Source: Verrucomicrobiota bacterium (lineage in GTDB: Bacteria > Verrucomicrobiota > Verrucomicrobiia > Chthoniobacterales > UBA10450). Taken from it: a DNA stretch of 33,782 bases. Shown here one piece after another: positions 25,361 through 33,287 of this stretch. The translations under genes and the position numbers were made by a program. Position 1 is the stretch's first letter. Each line of letters begins with the position of its first letter. The notes under the pieces were generated by a model. It saw only the letters and a program-made list of their open reading frames with translations. It was not told the DNA's origin and made no database searches. The stretch covers positions 1-33,782 of the forward strand of contig QHRO01000241.1 in the NCBI GenBank assembly GCA_003220155.1, read 5' to 3'.

Positions 25361-25473
25361 GGGTAGCGCGCGCGTCTCGCGTGCTGGCGATGATGTCTCG
25401 TCATCGCGGACTTTCCTGCAAAGATTGTTTCGGCGAGACGCCCAAACCAACACGCGGGACGCGTGCGCTACCC
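25361..25473. repeat. Palindromic repeat family B, full copy (B3)
   Basis: The arms GGGTAGCGCGCGCGTCTCGC (25361-25380) and GCGGGACGCGTGCGCTACCC (25454-25473) pair with few mismatches. The centre includes AAAGATTGTTTCGGCGAGAC. It lies between E2 and sufT, so a hairpin would form inside a shared transcript or end the operon. Confidence 0.87.
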
Positions 25474-25553
25474 AGATTCATTTGCGACGCATCGCGGTAA
25501 AATTTGCGCCAGCGGCAAAGCCGACCACAATTATAGGAGATTTACAGGCCAAT

Positions 25554-26108
25554 ATGTACGAGAACACCGAATTCAGCACCAGTCGCGACATTGAAGCGAT
25601 TCAAATCCCGGCGGGGACGAAGATAACGATTCCGGCGGGAACCCCCGGCGTGATCACGCAATCACTGGGCGGTAGTTACACTATCGCGACGAACTTCGGT
25701 TTGTCCCGCATCGCGGAAAAGGATGGAGACGCTCTCGGATTGGAGAAGAGGGAATCGCAGCCTATCTCGTCCGGGAATGGAGCGAAAGATGGCGAGGTTT
25801 CCGAGGAAGATGTTTGGAATCAGTTGCGCCAATGTTATGACCCGGAAATTCCGGTAAACATTGTCGATCTAGGATTGGTTTACGATTGCAAGCTTACGAA
25901 GAAAGAAGATGGCGGCACCCGCGTCGACGTGAAGATGACATTAACCGCGCCGGGCTGTGGCATGGGACCCGCCATCGCGCACGACGCGCAGAGCAAAATC
26001 TTGACGATCGACGGCGTCGATGAGGCCGATGTCCAGCTCGTCTGGGATCCGCCGTGGAACCAGAACATGATTAGCGATGCGGGACGGATGAAGCTGGGGA
26101 TGATTTGA
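25554..26108 (+). CDS. sufT: Iron-sulfur cluster assembly factor SufT (DUF59/MIP18 family)
   Basis: The 184-residue protein has the SufT-specific N-terminal domain (IQIPAGTKITIPAGTPGVIT, GGSYTIATNFGLSRIAEKD) and a C-terminal DUF59 domain at about 83-184. There it shows QLRQCYDPEIPVNIVDLGLV, the reactive Cys 135 in TAPGCGMGPAI, and VQLVWDPPWNQNMISDAGRM. SufT helps mature Fe-S proteins; in Staphylococcus aureus it matters under high Fe-S demand, including for lipoate synthesis. Its position after the E2 lipoyl protein fits that link, though the suf genes themselves are absent here. The start ATG at 25554 lies about 13 nt after AGGAGA. The upstream frame extension is repeat B3 and is rejected. 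Confidence 0.92.
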   Translation: MYENTEFSTSRDIEAIQIPAGTKITIPAGTPGVITQSLGGSYTIATNFGLSRIAEKDGDALGLEKRESQPISSGNGAKDGEVSEEDVWNQLRQCYDPEIPVNIVDLGLVYDCKLTKKEDGGTRVDVKMTLTAPGCGMGPAIAHDAQSKILTIDGVDEADVQLVWDPPWNQNMISDAGRMKLGMI

Positions 26109-26139
26109 CGTAGAAATCTACGTACCCCATCGCAACCTT

Positions 26140-26253
26140 GGGGGAACGCAGACTGCCAGCCTGTTAATTGCCGTCCGGATCGGACTTTCGCCAAGTAACG
26201 TAACATAGACCTCCAGGTCTGTGTTCCGAATGGCATTCGGGATTCGGGATGAC
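26140..26253. repeat. Degenerate repeat fragments after sufT
   Basis: This stretch contains a decayed family D piece (GGGGGAACGCAGACTGCCAG, from 26140), a family C piece with its own hairpin (CATAGACCTCCAGGTCTGTG then TTCC, about 26205-26228) and a family A end (TCGGGATGAC, near 26244-26253). The rest of 26109-26393 holds only the rplI promoter. Confidence 0.5.
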
Positions 26254-26325
26254 ACCGCACGGAGCATTACGTTGAACGCGGGTCCTCGATTACGTCTCGC
26301 ACGTGCAAGAAATTTTCTGAATCAA

Positions 26326-26353
26326 TTGACACTGACTCTACCGATTCTATAAT
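26326..26353 (+). promoter_or_regulatory. Consensus sigma-70 promoter for rplI-dnaB
   Basis: Perfect TTGACA (26326-26331), a 16-bp spacer and perfect TATAAT (26348-26353). Transcription would begin near 26360, leaving about 34 nt before the rplI ATG. This is by far the best promoter match in the window and fits the high demand for a ribosomal protein. Confidence 0.85.
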
Positions 26354-26393
26354 CCTGCTCCCCGCGCCCGAAAAAATTTCACGAGATCATCCG

Positions 26394-26930
26394 ATGCCTT
26401 CTACTGAAATCATTTTGACAGACAATGTCCCGGGCCTCGGCGCGGAGGCGGACATCGTGAAAGTGCGTCGCGGTTATGCTCGAAATTATCTTTTGCCGCG
26501 CGGCAAAGCGCATGAGGTAACGCCGGCGAGCCTGCGTCAGCTGGAGAATTTAAAAACGAAACGGGCCGAGCGTGAAGCCCGCGAGTTGAATGAAGCGGAG
26601 GAACTGGCCCGGCGAATCAATAAATTGCGCGTGATCTTTAAACTCGAAACCGGCGAGACTGGCAAAGCGTTCGGTTCGATCACGGCGCAAGATATCGTGA
26701 CGCGATTGAAGAATGAGATCGGAGATGAAATTGATCGTCATAAGATTCATCTCGAACATCCGATCAAGACAACCGGTGAACACGAAGTGGCGATCAAGTT
26801 GCACCACGACGTAACCGTGAATTTCAAATTTGAAGTAAAATCAGCGCATGAGGAACCGGCTAAAGCGGTGGAACCGGCCGAATCGGCCGAGCCTGCTCCG
26901 AAACGAGGATTATTCCGAAGACGCAAATAA
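26394..26930 (+). CDS. rplI: Large ribosomal subunit protein bL9 with C-terminal extension
   Basis: Binds 23S rRNA and stabilises the large subunit near the L1 stalk. The N-terminal RNA-binding domain is typical: IILTDNVPGLGAEADIVKVR, RGYARNYLLPRGKAHEVTPA. A long central helix follows (ENLKTKRAEREARELNEAEE) and then the C-terminal domain (GKAFGSITAQDIVTRL, HDVTVNFKFEV). At 178 residues it is about 30 longer than usual bL9. The extra tail is rich in A, E and P (AKAVEPAESAEPAPKR) and ends in a basic GLFRRRK. It is translated from its own strong promoter and abuts dnaB (TAAATG). The usual rpsF, ssb and rpsR neighbours are absent upstream. Confidence 0.96.
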   Translation: MPSTEIILTDNVPGLGAEADIVKVRRGYARNYLLPRGKAHEVTPASLRQLENLKTKRAEREARELNEAEELARRINKLRVIFKLETGETGKAFGSITAQDIVTRLKNEIGDEIDRHKIHLEHPIKTTGEHEVAIKLHHDVTVNFKFEVKSAHEEPAKAVEPAESAEPAPKRGLFRRRK

Positions 26931-28421
26931 ATGCCGAGCTCTCAGGGAAGCGGTCCTGAGAAGCCTCGTAAGACAGCGGGAAATGGCGCTGACCGAGGCT
27001 TGGCGCAGCAGAGTGGCGGAAGAGTTTTTCAGGGCTCGCCAACAGGTTCGGCACAGGATATTCACCGCGCGCCGCCTCATAGCCTCGAAGCCGAGCAGGG
27101 CGTGCTCGGTTCGATGTTGATCGCGCCGCAGGACGTCATCCCGGAATGCGTCGAAAAAATCAAAGAGGAATACTTTTACGTTCCGGCGCATCAAACGGTC
27201 TTTCGCGTTCTGGTCGAACAATGGAGCGCGGGCCAGGCGATTGATCTCATTACCTTCACCCAAACATTGCGTGACCAAAATGTGCTCGAAACAATCGGCG
27301 GCGCTTCGTTCGTGACGAGTCTGTTCACCTTTGTCCCGACGGCCGCGAATGTTGAATACTACCTCGAGATCGTTCGGGACAAATACGTCCTCCGCCAGAT
27401 CATCATCACTTGCACCGAAGGAGTGCGTCGCGCTTACGAGGAACAGGGCGAAGTGGGGCCGCTGCTTGACGAAGTCGAACACAATATTTTTAAGGTCGGC
27501 GACGACCGTTTCAAGAGCCAGCTCCTGACCATGAAAGAGCAGGTGATGGGCGCGCTCGAATCCATCGAGAAACTTTACGAGCGACGTGGTGGGATCACAG
27601 GACTATCGACCGGATTCATTGAGCTGGATCGCCTTACCAGCGGATTACATCCGGCCGAGATGGTTGTCATTGCGGGACGACCGAGCATGGGCAAAACCGC
27701 CCTCGCGATGAACATGGCCGAACACGTGGCTGTAAATCAAAGGAAACCGGTCGCAGTGTTCAGTCTGGAAATGAGCAGCCAGCAACTTGTCCAACGCATG
27801 CTTTGTTCTCGCGCCCGCGTTAACTTGCAGCGGGTGCGCGATGGCTTTCTCGGTGAACGCGATTTTCCAAGCCTGACTGCAGCTGCCTCAAAACTGGCGG
27901 ACGCGAAAATTTTCATTGATGACAGTCCATCGCTTGAAATTCTGGAGTTGCGGGCCAAGGCGCGCCGGCTGAAAGCGCAGCAAAACGTGGAGTTGGTTCT
28001 GATTGATTATTTGCAATTATTGCGATCGGCTACGCGTCGGGCCAAGGAAAACCGGCAGCTCGAGATTTCCGAAATTTCCGCGGGCTTGAAGGCGCTGGCG
28101 AAGGAACTCAACATTCCCGTAATTGTCGTCGCGCAATTAAATCGACAGCCGGAAGCGCGTTCCGGAGGGAAACCGCGGCTAAGCGATCTGCGAGAGTCTG
28201 GATCCATCGAGCAGGACGCCGATTTGGTGGGCTTGCTCGTGCGGCCTGAGATTTATGAGGAAGATGAGGAGGCGCGCGCGGAGAAGGAAGGCGAAGCGGA
28301 ACTGATCATTGCCAAACAACGCAACGGACCGGTTGGCGAAATTCCCCTGACCTTTTTGAAGGAGTTCACCCGTTTCGAAGATCGCGCGCGCAACGTCCGG
28401 GAACCGGGGGAAGCGTTTTAG
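26931..28421 (+). CDS. dnaB: Replicative DNA helicase DnaB
   Basis: A 496-residue hexameric helicase that unwinds DNA at the replication fork. After a Gly/Ser/Pro-rich extension of about 45 residues comes the N-terminal domain (PPHSLEAEQGVLGSMLIAPQ). The RecA-like domain starts with GITGLSTGFIELDRLTSGLH and has Walker A GRPSMGKTALAMN (249 onward), VAVFSLEMSSQQLVQRMLCS, Walker B LVLIDYLQLL and the C-terminal block ADLVGLLVRPEIYEED. AKQRNGPVGEIPLTF near the end is typical. The ATG immediately follows the rplI stop, so translation is coupled. Array J2 and the convergent tkt gene lie downstream. Confidence 0.97.
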   Translation: MPSSQGSGPEKPRKTAGNGADRGLAQQSGGRVFQGSPTGSAQDIHRAPPHSLEAEQGVLGSMLIAPQDVIPECVEKIKEEYFYVPAHQTVFRVLVEQWSAGQAIDLITFTQTLRDQNVLETIGGASFVTSLFTFVPTAANVEYYLEIVRDKYVLRQIIITCTEGVRRAYEEQGEVGPLLDEVEHNIFKVGDDRFKSQLLTMKEQVMGALESIEKLYERRGGITGLSTGFIELDRLTSGLHPAEMVVIAGRPSMGKTALAMNMAEHVAVNQRKPVAVFSLEMSSQQLVQRMLCSRARVNLQRVRDGFLGERDFPSLTAAASKLADAKIFIDDSPSLEILELRAKARRLKAQQNVELVLIDYLQLLRSATRRAKENRQLEISEISAGLKALAKELNIPVIVVAQLNRQPEARSGGKPRLSDLRESGSIEQDADLVGLLVRPEIYEEDEEARAEKEGEAELIIAKQRNGPVGEIPLTFLKEFTRFEDRARNVREPGEAF

Positions 28422-28459
28422 ATTCGTTGAATCGTTAAAAAGTTAAATTGTTAAATCGG
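28421..28459. repeat. Short-unit inverted array (family J, J2) after dnaB
   Basis: GATTCGTTGAATCGTTAAAA and AGTTAAATTGTTAAATCGG contain three GTTAAA units and a GATTC-gtt-GAATC hairpin. It resembles J1 at 23079-23148 and sits between convergent dnaB and tkt, where it could help end transcription. Confidence 0.55.
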
Positions 28460-28480
28460 AATTGATCCGTATTTAGCGAA

Positions 28481-30469
28481 TCACGATAATGATCGCGCGG
28501 CCTCGATCACATGCGGCGCGTCGATTCCAAATTCCTTCATCACTTCCGCGCCAGGCGCGCTCAGACCGAAGCGGTGCAGCCCGATTACTTTTCCATCGAG
28601 ACCGACATATTGATACCAGGTATCCGGAACGCCAGCCTCAATCGAAATGCGTTTGCGACATGATTTGGGCAGAACTTCGTCGCGATACTTTTCCGGTTGC
28701 CGATTGAAGCGCTCGAAGCACGGCATCGAAACAACGCGCACGCCGTCGCCGAGTTCTTTGGCAGCGGCGAGAGCATGCTGCAATTCGCTTCCACACGACA
28801 TGATAATCAAATCGAGTTTGCCTTTTTCCTTTTTTGCGATGTAACCACCGCGCAGAACACCTTCGCGGCGCGCCTGAACATCGATATCGTTCAAAATCGG
28901 AACGACCTGTCGAGTCAGCGCAATTAGTGTGGGACCGTCAGTTCGTTCCATTGCGGCAACAAATGCTCCGGCCGTCTCCTCCGGATCAGCCGGGCGAATC
29001 ACATCGATGTTCGGCATCACCCGAACGGAGCTGATCGTCTCGACCGGTTGATGAGTCGGGCCGTCTTCGCCGACTCCGATAGAGTCGTGCGTGAAAATGT
29101 AGGTATTGGGCAGTTTCGCCAGTGCTGCTAACCGAATCGACGCGCGGCAATAATCCGTGAAAACGGTAAAGGTTGCACCCGAGGCGCGAAATAAGCCGTG
29201 ATAAGAAATTCCGTTTAGAATTGCGCACATGCCGTGTTCGCGAATTCCGAACCGGATGTTGCGGCCTTTGGGATTGTCGCGTGTGAAATCTTCGCCGCCC
29301 TTGATGTAGTTCAAGGTCGAGCCGTGAAGATCGGCGCTGCCGCTCATGAGCAGCGGCATCGCCTGTGCAATCGGCTGCAAGGCTTCACTGCCAGCTTTGC
29401 GGGTTGCCAGCTTCGCATCCTTCGGAAATTCAGGAATTTTCGCTAAGAGATCGCCCGGCACGTTTCGCGCGATCCCGTTGTCGAGCATTTTTGCCAGCTC
29501 AGGATTTTTTTTACGCCACTCGTTGTAAATTTTTTCCCACCGCTCGTAATCCGCGAGCAGCTTCTTCTTGTGCTCGGCAAAGTAGGCGTAAGTCTCCTTC
29601 GAAACGAAATAATGTTCGTCCGGGAGGCCAAGTCCTTTGCGGCCGGCGTCGACGAATTTCGCACCGGCTTCTCCATGCGCTTTATAGGTCCCCGCAACTT
29701 CGGGAATTCCTTTCCCGATCAAGCTGTGCGAGATGATGAACTTCGGCCGGCCGTTGTTGTTCTCTTTCGCATTGTTGAGGGCGTCGAGAAACGCCTGCAT
29801 GTCTTCGCCGTTGATTTCCTGAACGTCGAAGCCGTAAGCCTTAAAACGCGCGCCCGTGTCTTCGCTCTGGGTTGCGGTTGCCGGCGCGTCGAGCGTCACC
29901 GCGTTGCTGTCGTAAATCAGAATCAGATTATCGAGACCGAAGTGCCCCGCGAAGGCACTTGCCTCCGAAGACACGCCTTCTTGCATGCAACCGTCACCGG
30001 CCAGACAAATCACATGCTGATCGAAAATCCGGTGCTCGGCGGTGTTGAAACGCGCCACCGCCATTTTGCACGCGACTGCGATGCCGACCGCGTTACCGAC
30101 ACCTTGGCCGAGTGGACCCGTCGTGCATTCGACGCCCGGCGTGTCTCCAAATTCCGGATGGCCCGGCGTCCTGGAATGCAATTGCCGGAACCGTTTGATC
30201 TCCGACATTGGCAAATCGTAACCGCTCATGTGTAGCCACGCATAAAGAAACATCGACCCGTGACCGGCCGAGAGAACGAAATAGTCGCGCCCGATCCAGC
30301 GCGGCTTTTCGGGATTATGTTTGAGTGCGTAACCGTAAAGGACCGCGCCTATTTCTGCGCAACCGAGCGGCAGACCAAGATGACCGGATTGCGACGCCTG
30401 GACTGCGTCCATGCAAAGACCGCGGGCTTCGGTCGCCGCACGCGAGAGGGCTTCAAAATTCATTTGCAT
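28481..30469 (-). CDS. tkt: Transketolase
   Basis: Transfers two-carbon ketol units in the pentose phosphate pathway, using thiamine diphosphate. Length 662 is standard. N-terminal blocks are [40 protein letters not shown] and [16 protein letters not shown]. The ThDP motif is [20 protein letters not shown] with [15 protein letters not shown]. The middle domain has [40 protein letters not shown] and [17 protein letters not shown]. The C-terminal domain starts near [20 protein letters not shown] second ATG two codons downstream (30463) is an equally possible start, and no Shine-Dalgarno sequence precedes either. It is convergent with dnaB and divergent from the DUF697 gene. Confidence 0.97.
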   Translation of the reverse strand: MQMNFEALSRAATEARGLCMDAVQASQSGHLGLPLGCAEIGAVLYGYALKHNPEKPRWIGRDYFVLSAGHGSMFLYAWLHMSGYDLPMSEIKRFRQLHSRTPGHPEFGDTPGVECTTGPLGQGVGNAVGIAVACKMAVARFNTAEHRIFDQHVICLAGDGCMQEGVSSEASAFAGHFGLDNLILIYDSNAVTLDAPATATQSEDTGARFKAYGFDVQEINGEDMQAFLDALNNAKENNNGRPKFIISHSLIGKGIPEVAGTYKAHGEAGAKFVDAGRKGLGLPDEHYFVSKETYAYFAEHKKKLLADYERWEKIYNEWRKKNPELAKMLDNGIARNVPGDLLAKIPEFPKDAKLATRKAGSEALQPIAQAMPLLMSGSADLHGSTLNYIKGGEDFTRDNPKGRNIRFGIREHGMCAILNGISYHGLFRASGATFTVFTDYCRASIRLAALAKLPNTYIFTHDSIGVGEDGPTHQPVETISSVRVMPNIDVIRPADPEETAGAFVAAMERTDGPTLIALTRQVVPILNDIDVQARREGVLRGGYIAKKEKGKLDLIIMSCGSELQHALAAAKELGDGVRVVSMPCFERFNRQPEKYRDEVLPKSCRKRISIEAGVPDTWYQYVGLDGKVIGLHRFGLSAPGAEVMKEFGIDAPHVIEAARSLS

Positions 30470-30517
30470 AGCGTCTTATAATCGCAGCGCGCCTCCCGAC
30501 AAAACGTTTTTGCCACC

Positions 30518-31693
30518 TTGCAATCGCGCCCAAATCGCCGGTCATTGCCGCAGGTGAATCGGACGGCATTGCTCCACATCGTCGAGCGTCTTGAGGGGTT
30601 GCTCGGAAAATTACCAACGGCGATCCAAAAACCGGTGTTGCACGAATTAACGCCGTTGAAGGAACTTTTTTTGCAGCAACGCCCGCCGCGTCTCCTCCTC
30701 GCCGGAGCGGGGCGCTGGCCCATGCCGCAAGTTGTGAATCTTCTTTTTAACGGAGTCGCGGTTGAAGAATCCAGCCAAGTCGTGTTCGAGATCTTTCGCT
30801 GGCAAGACATTGAGATCAAAGATCGAGGCGCCATTTCCGTACTCGATGCCCGTGGCGCCGATGACAAAGCGGAAAAAACGATTCGCCGAGAACTCGAACG
30901 CGCGTCAGCAGACGCGATCATCATTTTGAGCGACGCCTCCGAAGGCCGCAGCAAGGTAAAACGAAGCGCGGAAAATGGCAGCGAGTGTGTGCACTGGAAT
31001 GATGCCGTGCGCAAAGACGCCGGCATTGTAGCGATCCACCTCGAACCGACTCCAACCGCTCGCCACAATGGGGAACCGGCCAGGATGGATTGGTCGGAAA
31101 AAATCCAGCCGCAATTGCACGGTCGCGTCTGGGGCGGGTTCGAATTTTCCGGCGAATCAGGACACGCCTTGGCCGACCGGGCGGCGTCACATCAATTCGT
31201 TTCCGTTCTTGCGAAAAAGTTACCGAACGAGTGCCGGGTCGAAATCGTGCACATATCGGGCGACCGCGACGCCCAACGCGAAATCGCAAACATTCTCATC
31301 AAATCGACCAGCGCGATCTGCACGGCAGTCGGCGCGCAGCCAATTCCGCTGGCGGACCTTCCCGTTCTCACCACCTTGCAGTTGGTGATGGTCTCCGGGA
31401 TCATGTATCTGAGCGGACGCGAGCGGAGCCTGCGCGCCGCCACGGAATTTGTCGGCGCGCTCGGGGCCAACGTCGGGGCCGGAATGCTACTGCGCGAGGG
31501 CGCTCGCGCGCTCCTGAAATTCTTTCCGGGTTGGGGAAATGTCGTCTGTGGCATGGTGGCAGGCGCGGGCACCTACGCTATCGGGCATGCAGCATCCGCT
31601 TATTTCCTGGAGGGGGTGACGCTAGGTGAGGCGCGTCGCACCTATTTGAAAGGACGAAAACGCCGGAAGTCAGCCATGCTCCAGCTGAAATGA
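30518..31693 (+). CDS. DUF697 membrane-associated protein with a degenerate GTPase domain
   Basis: The C-terminal part (about residues 255-380) is a DUF697 domain: ILIKSTSAICTAVGAQPIPL, ADLPVLTTLQLVMVSGIMYL, ATEFVGALGANVGAGMLLRE and FFPGWGNVVCGMVAGAGTYA. Hydrophobic stretches there suggest membrane contact. In relatives this domain follows a GTPase domain. Here residues 55-200 keep the layout (PPRLLLAGAG..., then ISVLDARG, then AIIILSDAS), but the P-loop reads AGAGRWPMPQ without the GK(S/T) core, and no NKxD is seen. DARG keeps only the DxxG pattern. It is probably unable to bind or hydrolyse GTP normally. The start is uncertain: TTG at 30518, TTG at 30545 or GTG at 30554; there is no ATG. 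It is divergent from tkt, 48 bp away. Confidence 0.8.
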   Translation: MQSRPNRRSLPQVNRTALLHIVERLEGLLGKLPTAIQKPVLHELTPLKELFLQQRPPRLLLAGAGRWPMPQVVNLLFNGVAVEESSQVVFEIFRWQDIEIKDRGAISVLDARGADDKAEKTIRRELERASADAIIILSDASEGRSKVKRSAENGSECVHWNDAVRKDAGIVAIHLEPTPTARHNGEPARMDWSEKIQPQLHGRVWGGFEFSGESGHALADRAASHQFVSVLAKKLPNECRVEIVHISGDRDAQREIANILIKSTSAICTAVGAQPIPLADLPVLTTLQLVMVSGIMYLSGRERSLRAATEFVGALGANVGAGMLLREGARALLKFFPGWGNVVCGMVAGAGTYAIGHAASAYFLEGVTLGEARRTYLKGRKRRKSAMLQLK

Positions 31694-31743
31694 AATGACG
31701 ATCGGGGACGCGAGAAGCTAGTATGCGGCGCGTGCTTTAGGCA

Positions 31744-31806
31744 ATGGAGGCGGAGTTCCTGCGACGCTTACGACAACCGCGGGCTCGCAGGAGCCCGCTT
31801 CTCCAT
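31744..31806. repeat. Palindromic repeat family F
   Basis: ATGGAGGCGGAGTTCCTGCG at the left pairs with CGCAGGAGCCCGCTTCTCCA (plus T) at the right over most of its length. It lies in the 244-bp gap before rsmA. A promoter-like GCTAGTAT is at 31717-31724 but has no clear -35. Confidence 0.65.
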
Positions 31807-31880
31807 CTATTTATGACATGGGGGTTGGATTCGAGGCGGTGAATAACTTGTGTACAAACCCGCGGTCCGCTCCACATTTT

Positions 31881-31900
31881 GTTCACAGCTTTTTGTGAAC
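31881..31900. promoter_or_regulatory. Operator-like inverted repeat upstream of rsmA
   Basis: GTTCACA-gctttt-TGTGAAC is a perfect 7-bp inverted repeat with a 6-bp spacer, 37 bp before the ATG. The spacing suits a dimeric DNA-binding protein. It is AT-richer than the GC-rich palindromes elsewhere and occurs once in the window. The binding protein is unknown. Confidence 0.4.
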
Positions 31901-31937
31901 AGCAGGCGCGTTTCCCTGCCTTCCGGCTGATCAGCGG

Positions 31938-33275
31938 ATGAATCTTTCGCAGATTCGCGCAGCGCTCGACAGCGCCGGCGTGCGACCGGCGAAAAAACTG
32001 GGACAGAATTTCCTGCACGATCAAAACCTGGCGCGCTGGATTGTCCAGCAGGCCCAGATCAGCCCGGAAGATTTTGTTCTGGAAATTGGTCCCGGGCTTG
32101 GCGCCCTCACCAGTGAGATTCTGAAGCGCGGCGCGCGTCTGCTGGCGTTGGAAAAAGATGCGCGGCTGGCGAATTTTTTGCGCGAAAAATTTCACCATCC
32201 GCGATTCGAACTTCGCTATTGCGATGCGCTCGATTTCGACACGCGGATTCTTTTCGCCGAACGCAACGTCAAAGTGATCGGGAACCTTCCGTATTACATT
32301 GCGAGCCAGCTGCTCTTCCGCTTCGTGGATTTTCCGAATTGTACCTCATTGGCATTGTTTATGTTACAGGAAGAGATGGCGCGGCGCCTCTCGGCGAAAC
32401 CAGGAAACGCCGATTACGGCGCCCTCACGGTGCGGCTGCAACTTCATCATCACGTCGAGTACCTGCGAAAAATCCCGCGCACCGTTTTTATTCCGCAGCC
32501 CGAAGTCGCTTCGGCAATTGTTCGGTTTACCCCGCGCGACGAAAAACGGATTGGAATTTTCGATTACGAAGTATTTGGCGACATCGTGAAGCACGGGTTT
32601 TCGCAGCGGCGAAAGCAATTGCGAAAACTACTCGCCGGTCAGATTGACAACTGGGAAAGCATTTCCAAAAAAATTTCGGTTCCACTGACGGCGCGCGCAG
32701 AAGAGCTGTCGTTTGAGCAATGGATCGCGCTGACCAATCTCATCGCTCCGCGCGATGAAAAAATTGCGTCACAGGCGTCAGCTGAGCGCTTTCCAGTAGT
32801 GGACAAAAATGATCGGCAAATTGGCACCGCCAGTCGCTTGGAAGTCCATGAGAATAACTTCCGTCATCGCGCTGTCCACATCCTCATTTTCAATCATGCC
32901 GGGGAGGTACTTTTGCAAAAGCGTTCTCCCTGGAAAGACCGGCATCCCCTGCTCTGGGATTCAAGCGCAGCGGGTCACGTGGAAGCTAACGAAGACTATG
33001 ACGAGGCCGCCGGGCGCGAACTCATGGAAGAACTTGGAGCAAGCGTGAGTCTGGATTGCATTGGAAAGCTGCCGGCGTCGGCAAAAACCGGTCAGGAATT
33101 CATTATGATCTATCGGGGAGAACACGATGGGCCATTTGCCTTTCCATGCGAAGAAATTAGCGCAGTCGAGTTCTTTCCGATCGAAATCGTGGAGCGATGG
33201 GTGGCAAATAAGCCCGAGGATTTTGCGCCAGGATTTCTCGAATGCTGGCGTTTATTCAACGCCATTTCGTCTTAG
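31938..33275 (+). CDS. rsmA: 16S rRNA dimethyladenosine transferase RsmA (KsgA) fused to a Nudix hydrolase
   Basis: Residues 1-270 are RsmA, which dimethylates two adjacent adenines near the 3' end of 16S rRNA. Motifs are KKLGQNFLHDQNLARWIV, the SAM site VLEIGPGLGALTSEIL (47-62), LEKDARLANFL, the catalytic NLPYYIASQLLF (116-127), and FIPQPEVASAIVRF with FSQRRKQLRKLL. After a short linker a second domain (about 284-445) begins FPVVDKNDRQIGTASRLEVH and continues HRAVHILIFNHAGEVLLQKR. It has a complete Nudix box, G346 to A368 (GHVEANEDYDEAAGRELMEE then LGA), with all G, E, REL and EE positions kept. The domain resembles the isopentenyl-diphosphate isomerase/YfcD type of Nudix protein. The frame is continuous with no stop or restart signal between the parts. 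The Nudix substrate cannot be read from sequence. Confidence 0.93.
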   Translation: MNLSQIRAALDSAGVRPAKKLGQNFLHDQNLARWIVQQAQISPEDFVLEIGPGLGALTSEILKRGARLLALEKDARLANFLREKFHHPRFELRYCDALDFDTRILFAERNVKVIGNLPYYIASQLLFRFVDFPNCTSLALFMLQEEMARRLSAKPGNADYGALTVRLQLHHHVEYLRKIPRTVFIPQPEVASAIVRFTPRDEKRIGIFDYEVFGDIVKHGFSQRRKQLRKLLAGQIDNWESISKKISVPLTARAEELSFEQWIALTNLIAPRDEKIASQASAERFPVVDKNDRQIGTASRLEVHENNFRHRAVHILIFNHAGEVLLQKRSPWKDRHPLLWDSSAAGHVEANEDYDEAAGRELMEELGASVSLDCIGKLPASAKTGQEFIMIYRGEHDGPFAFPCEEISAVEFFPIEIVERWVANKPEDFAPGFLECWRLFNAISS

Positions 33276-33287
33276 CAGCCGATTCGT

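Noticed and set aside
31840-31900. DnaA boxes or a replication origin near TTGTGTACAA and the GTTCACA palindrome
   Set aside because: No TTATCCACA-type boxes, no AT-rich unwinding region and no dnaA/dnaN nearby.
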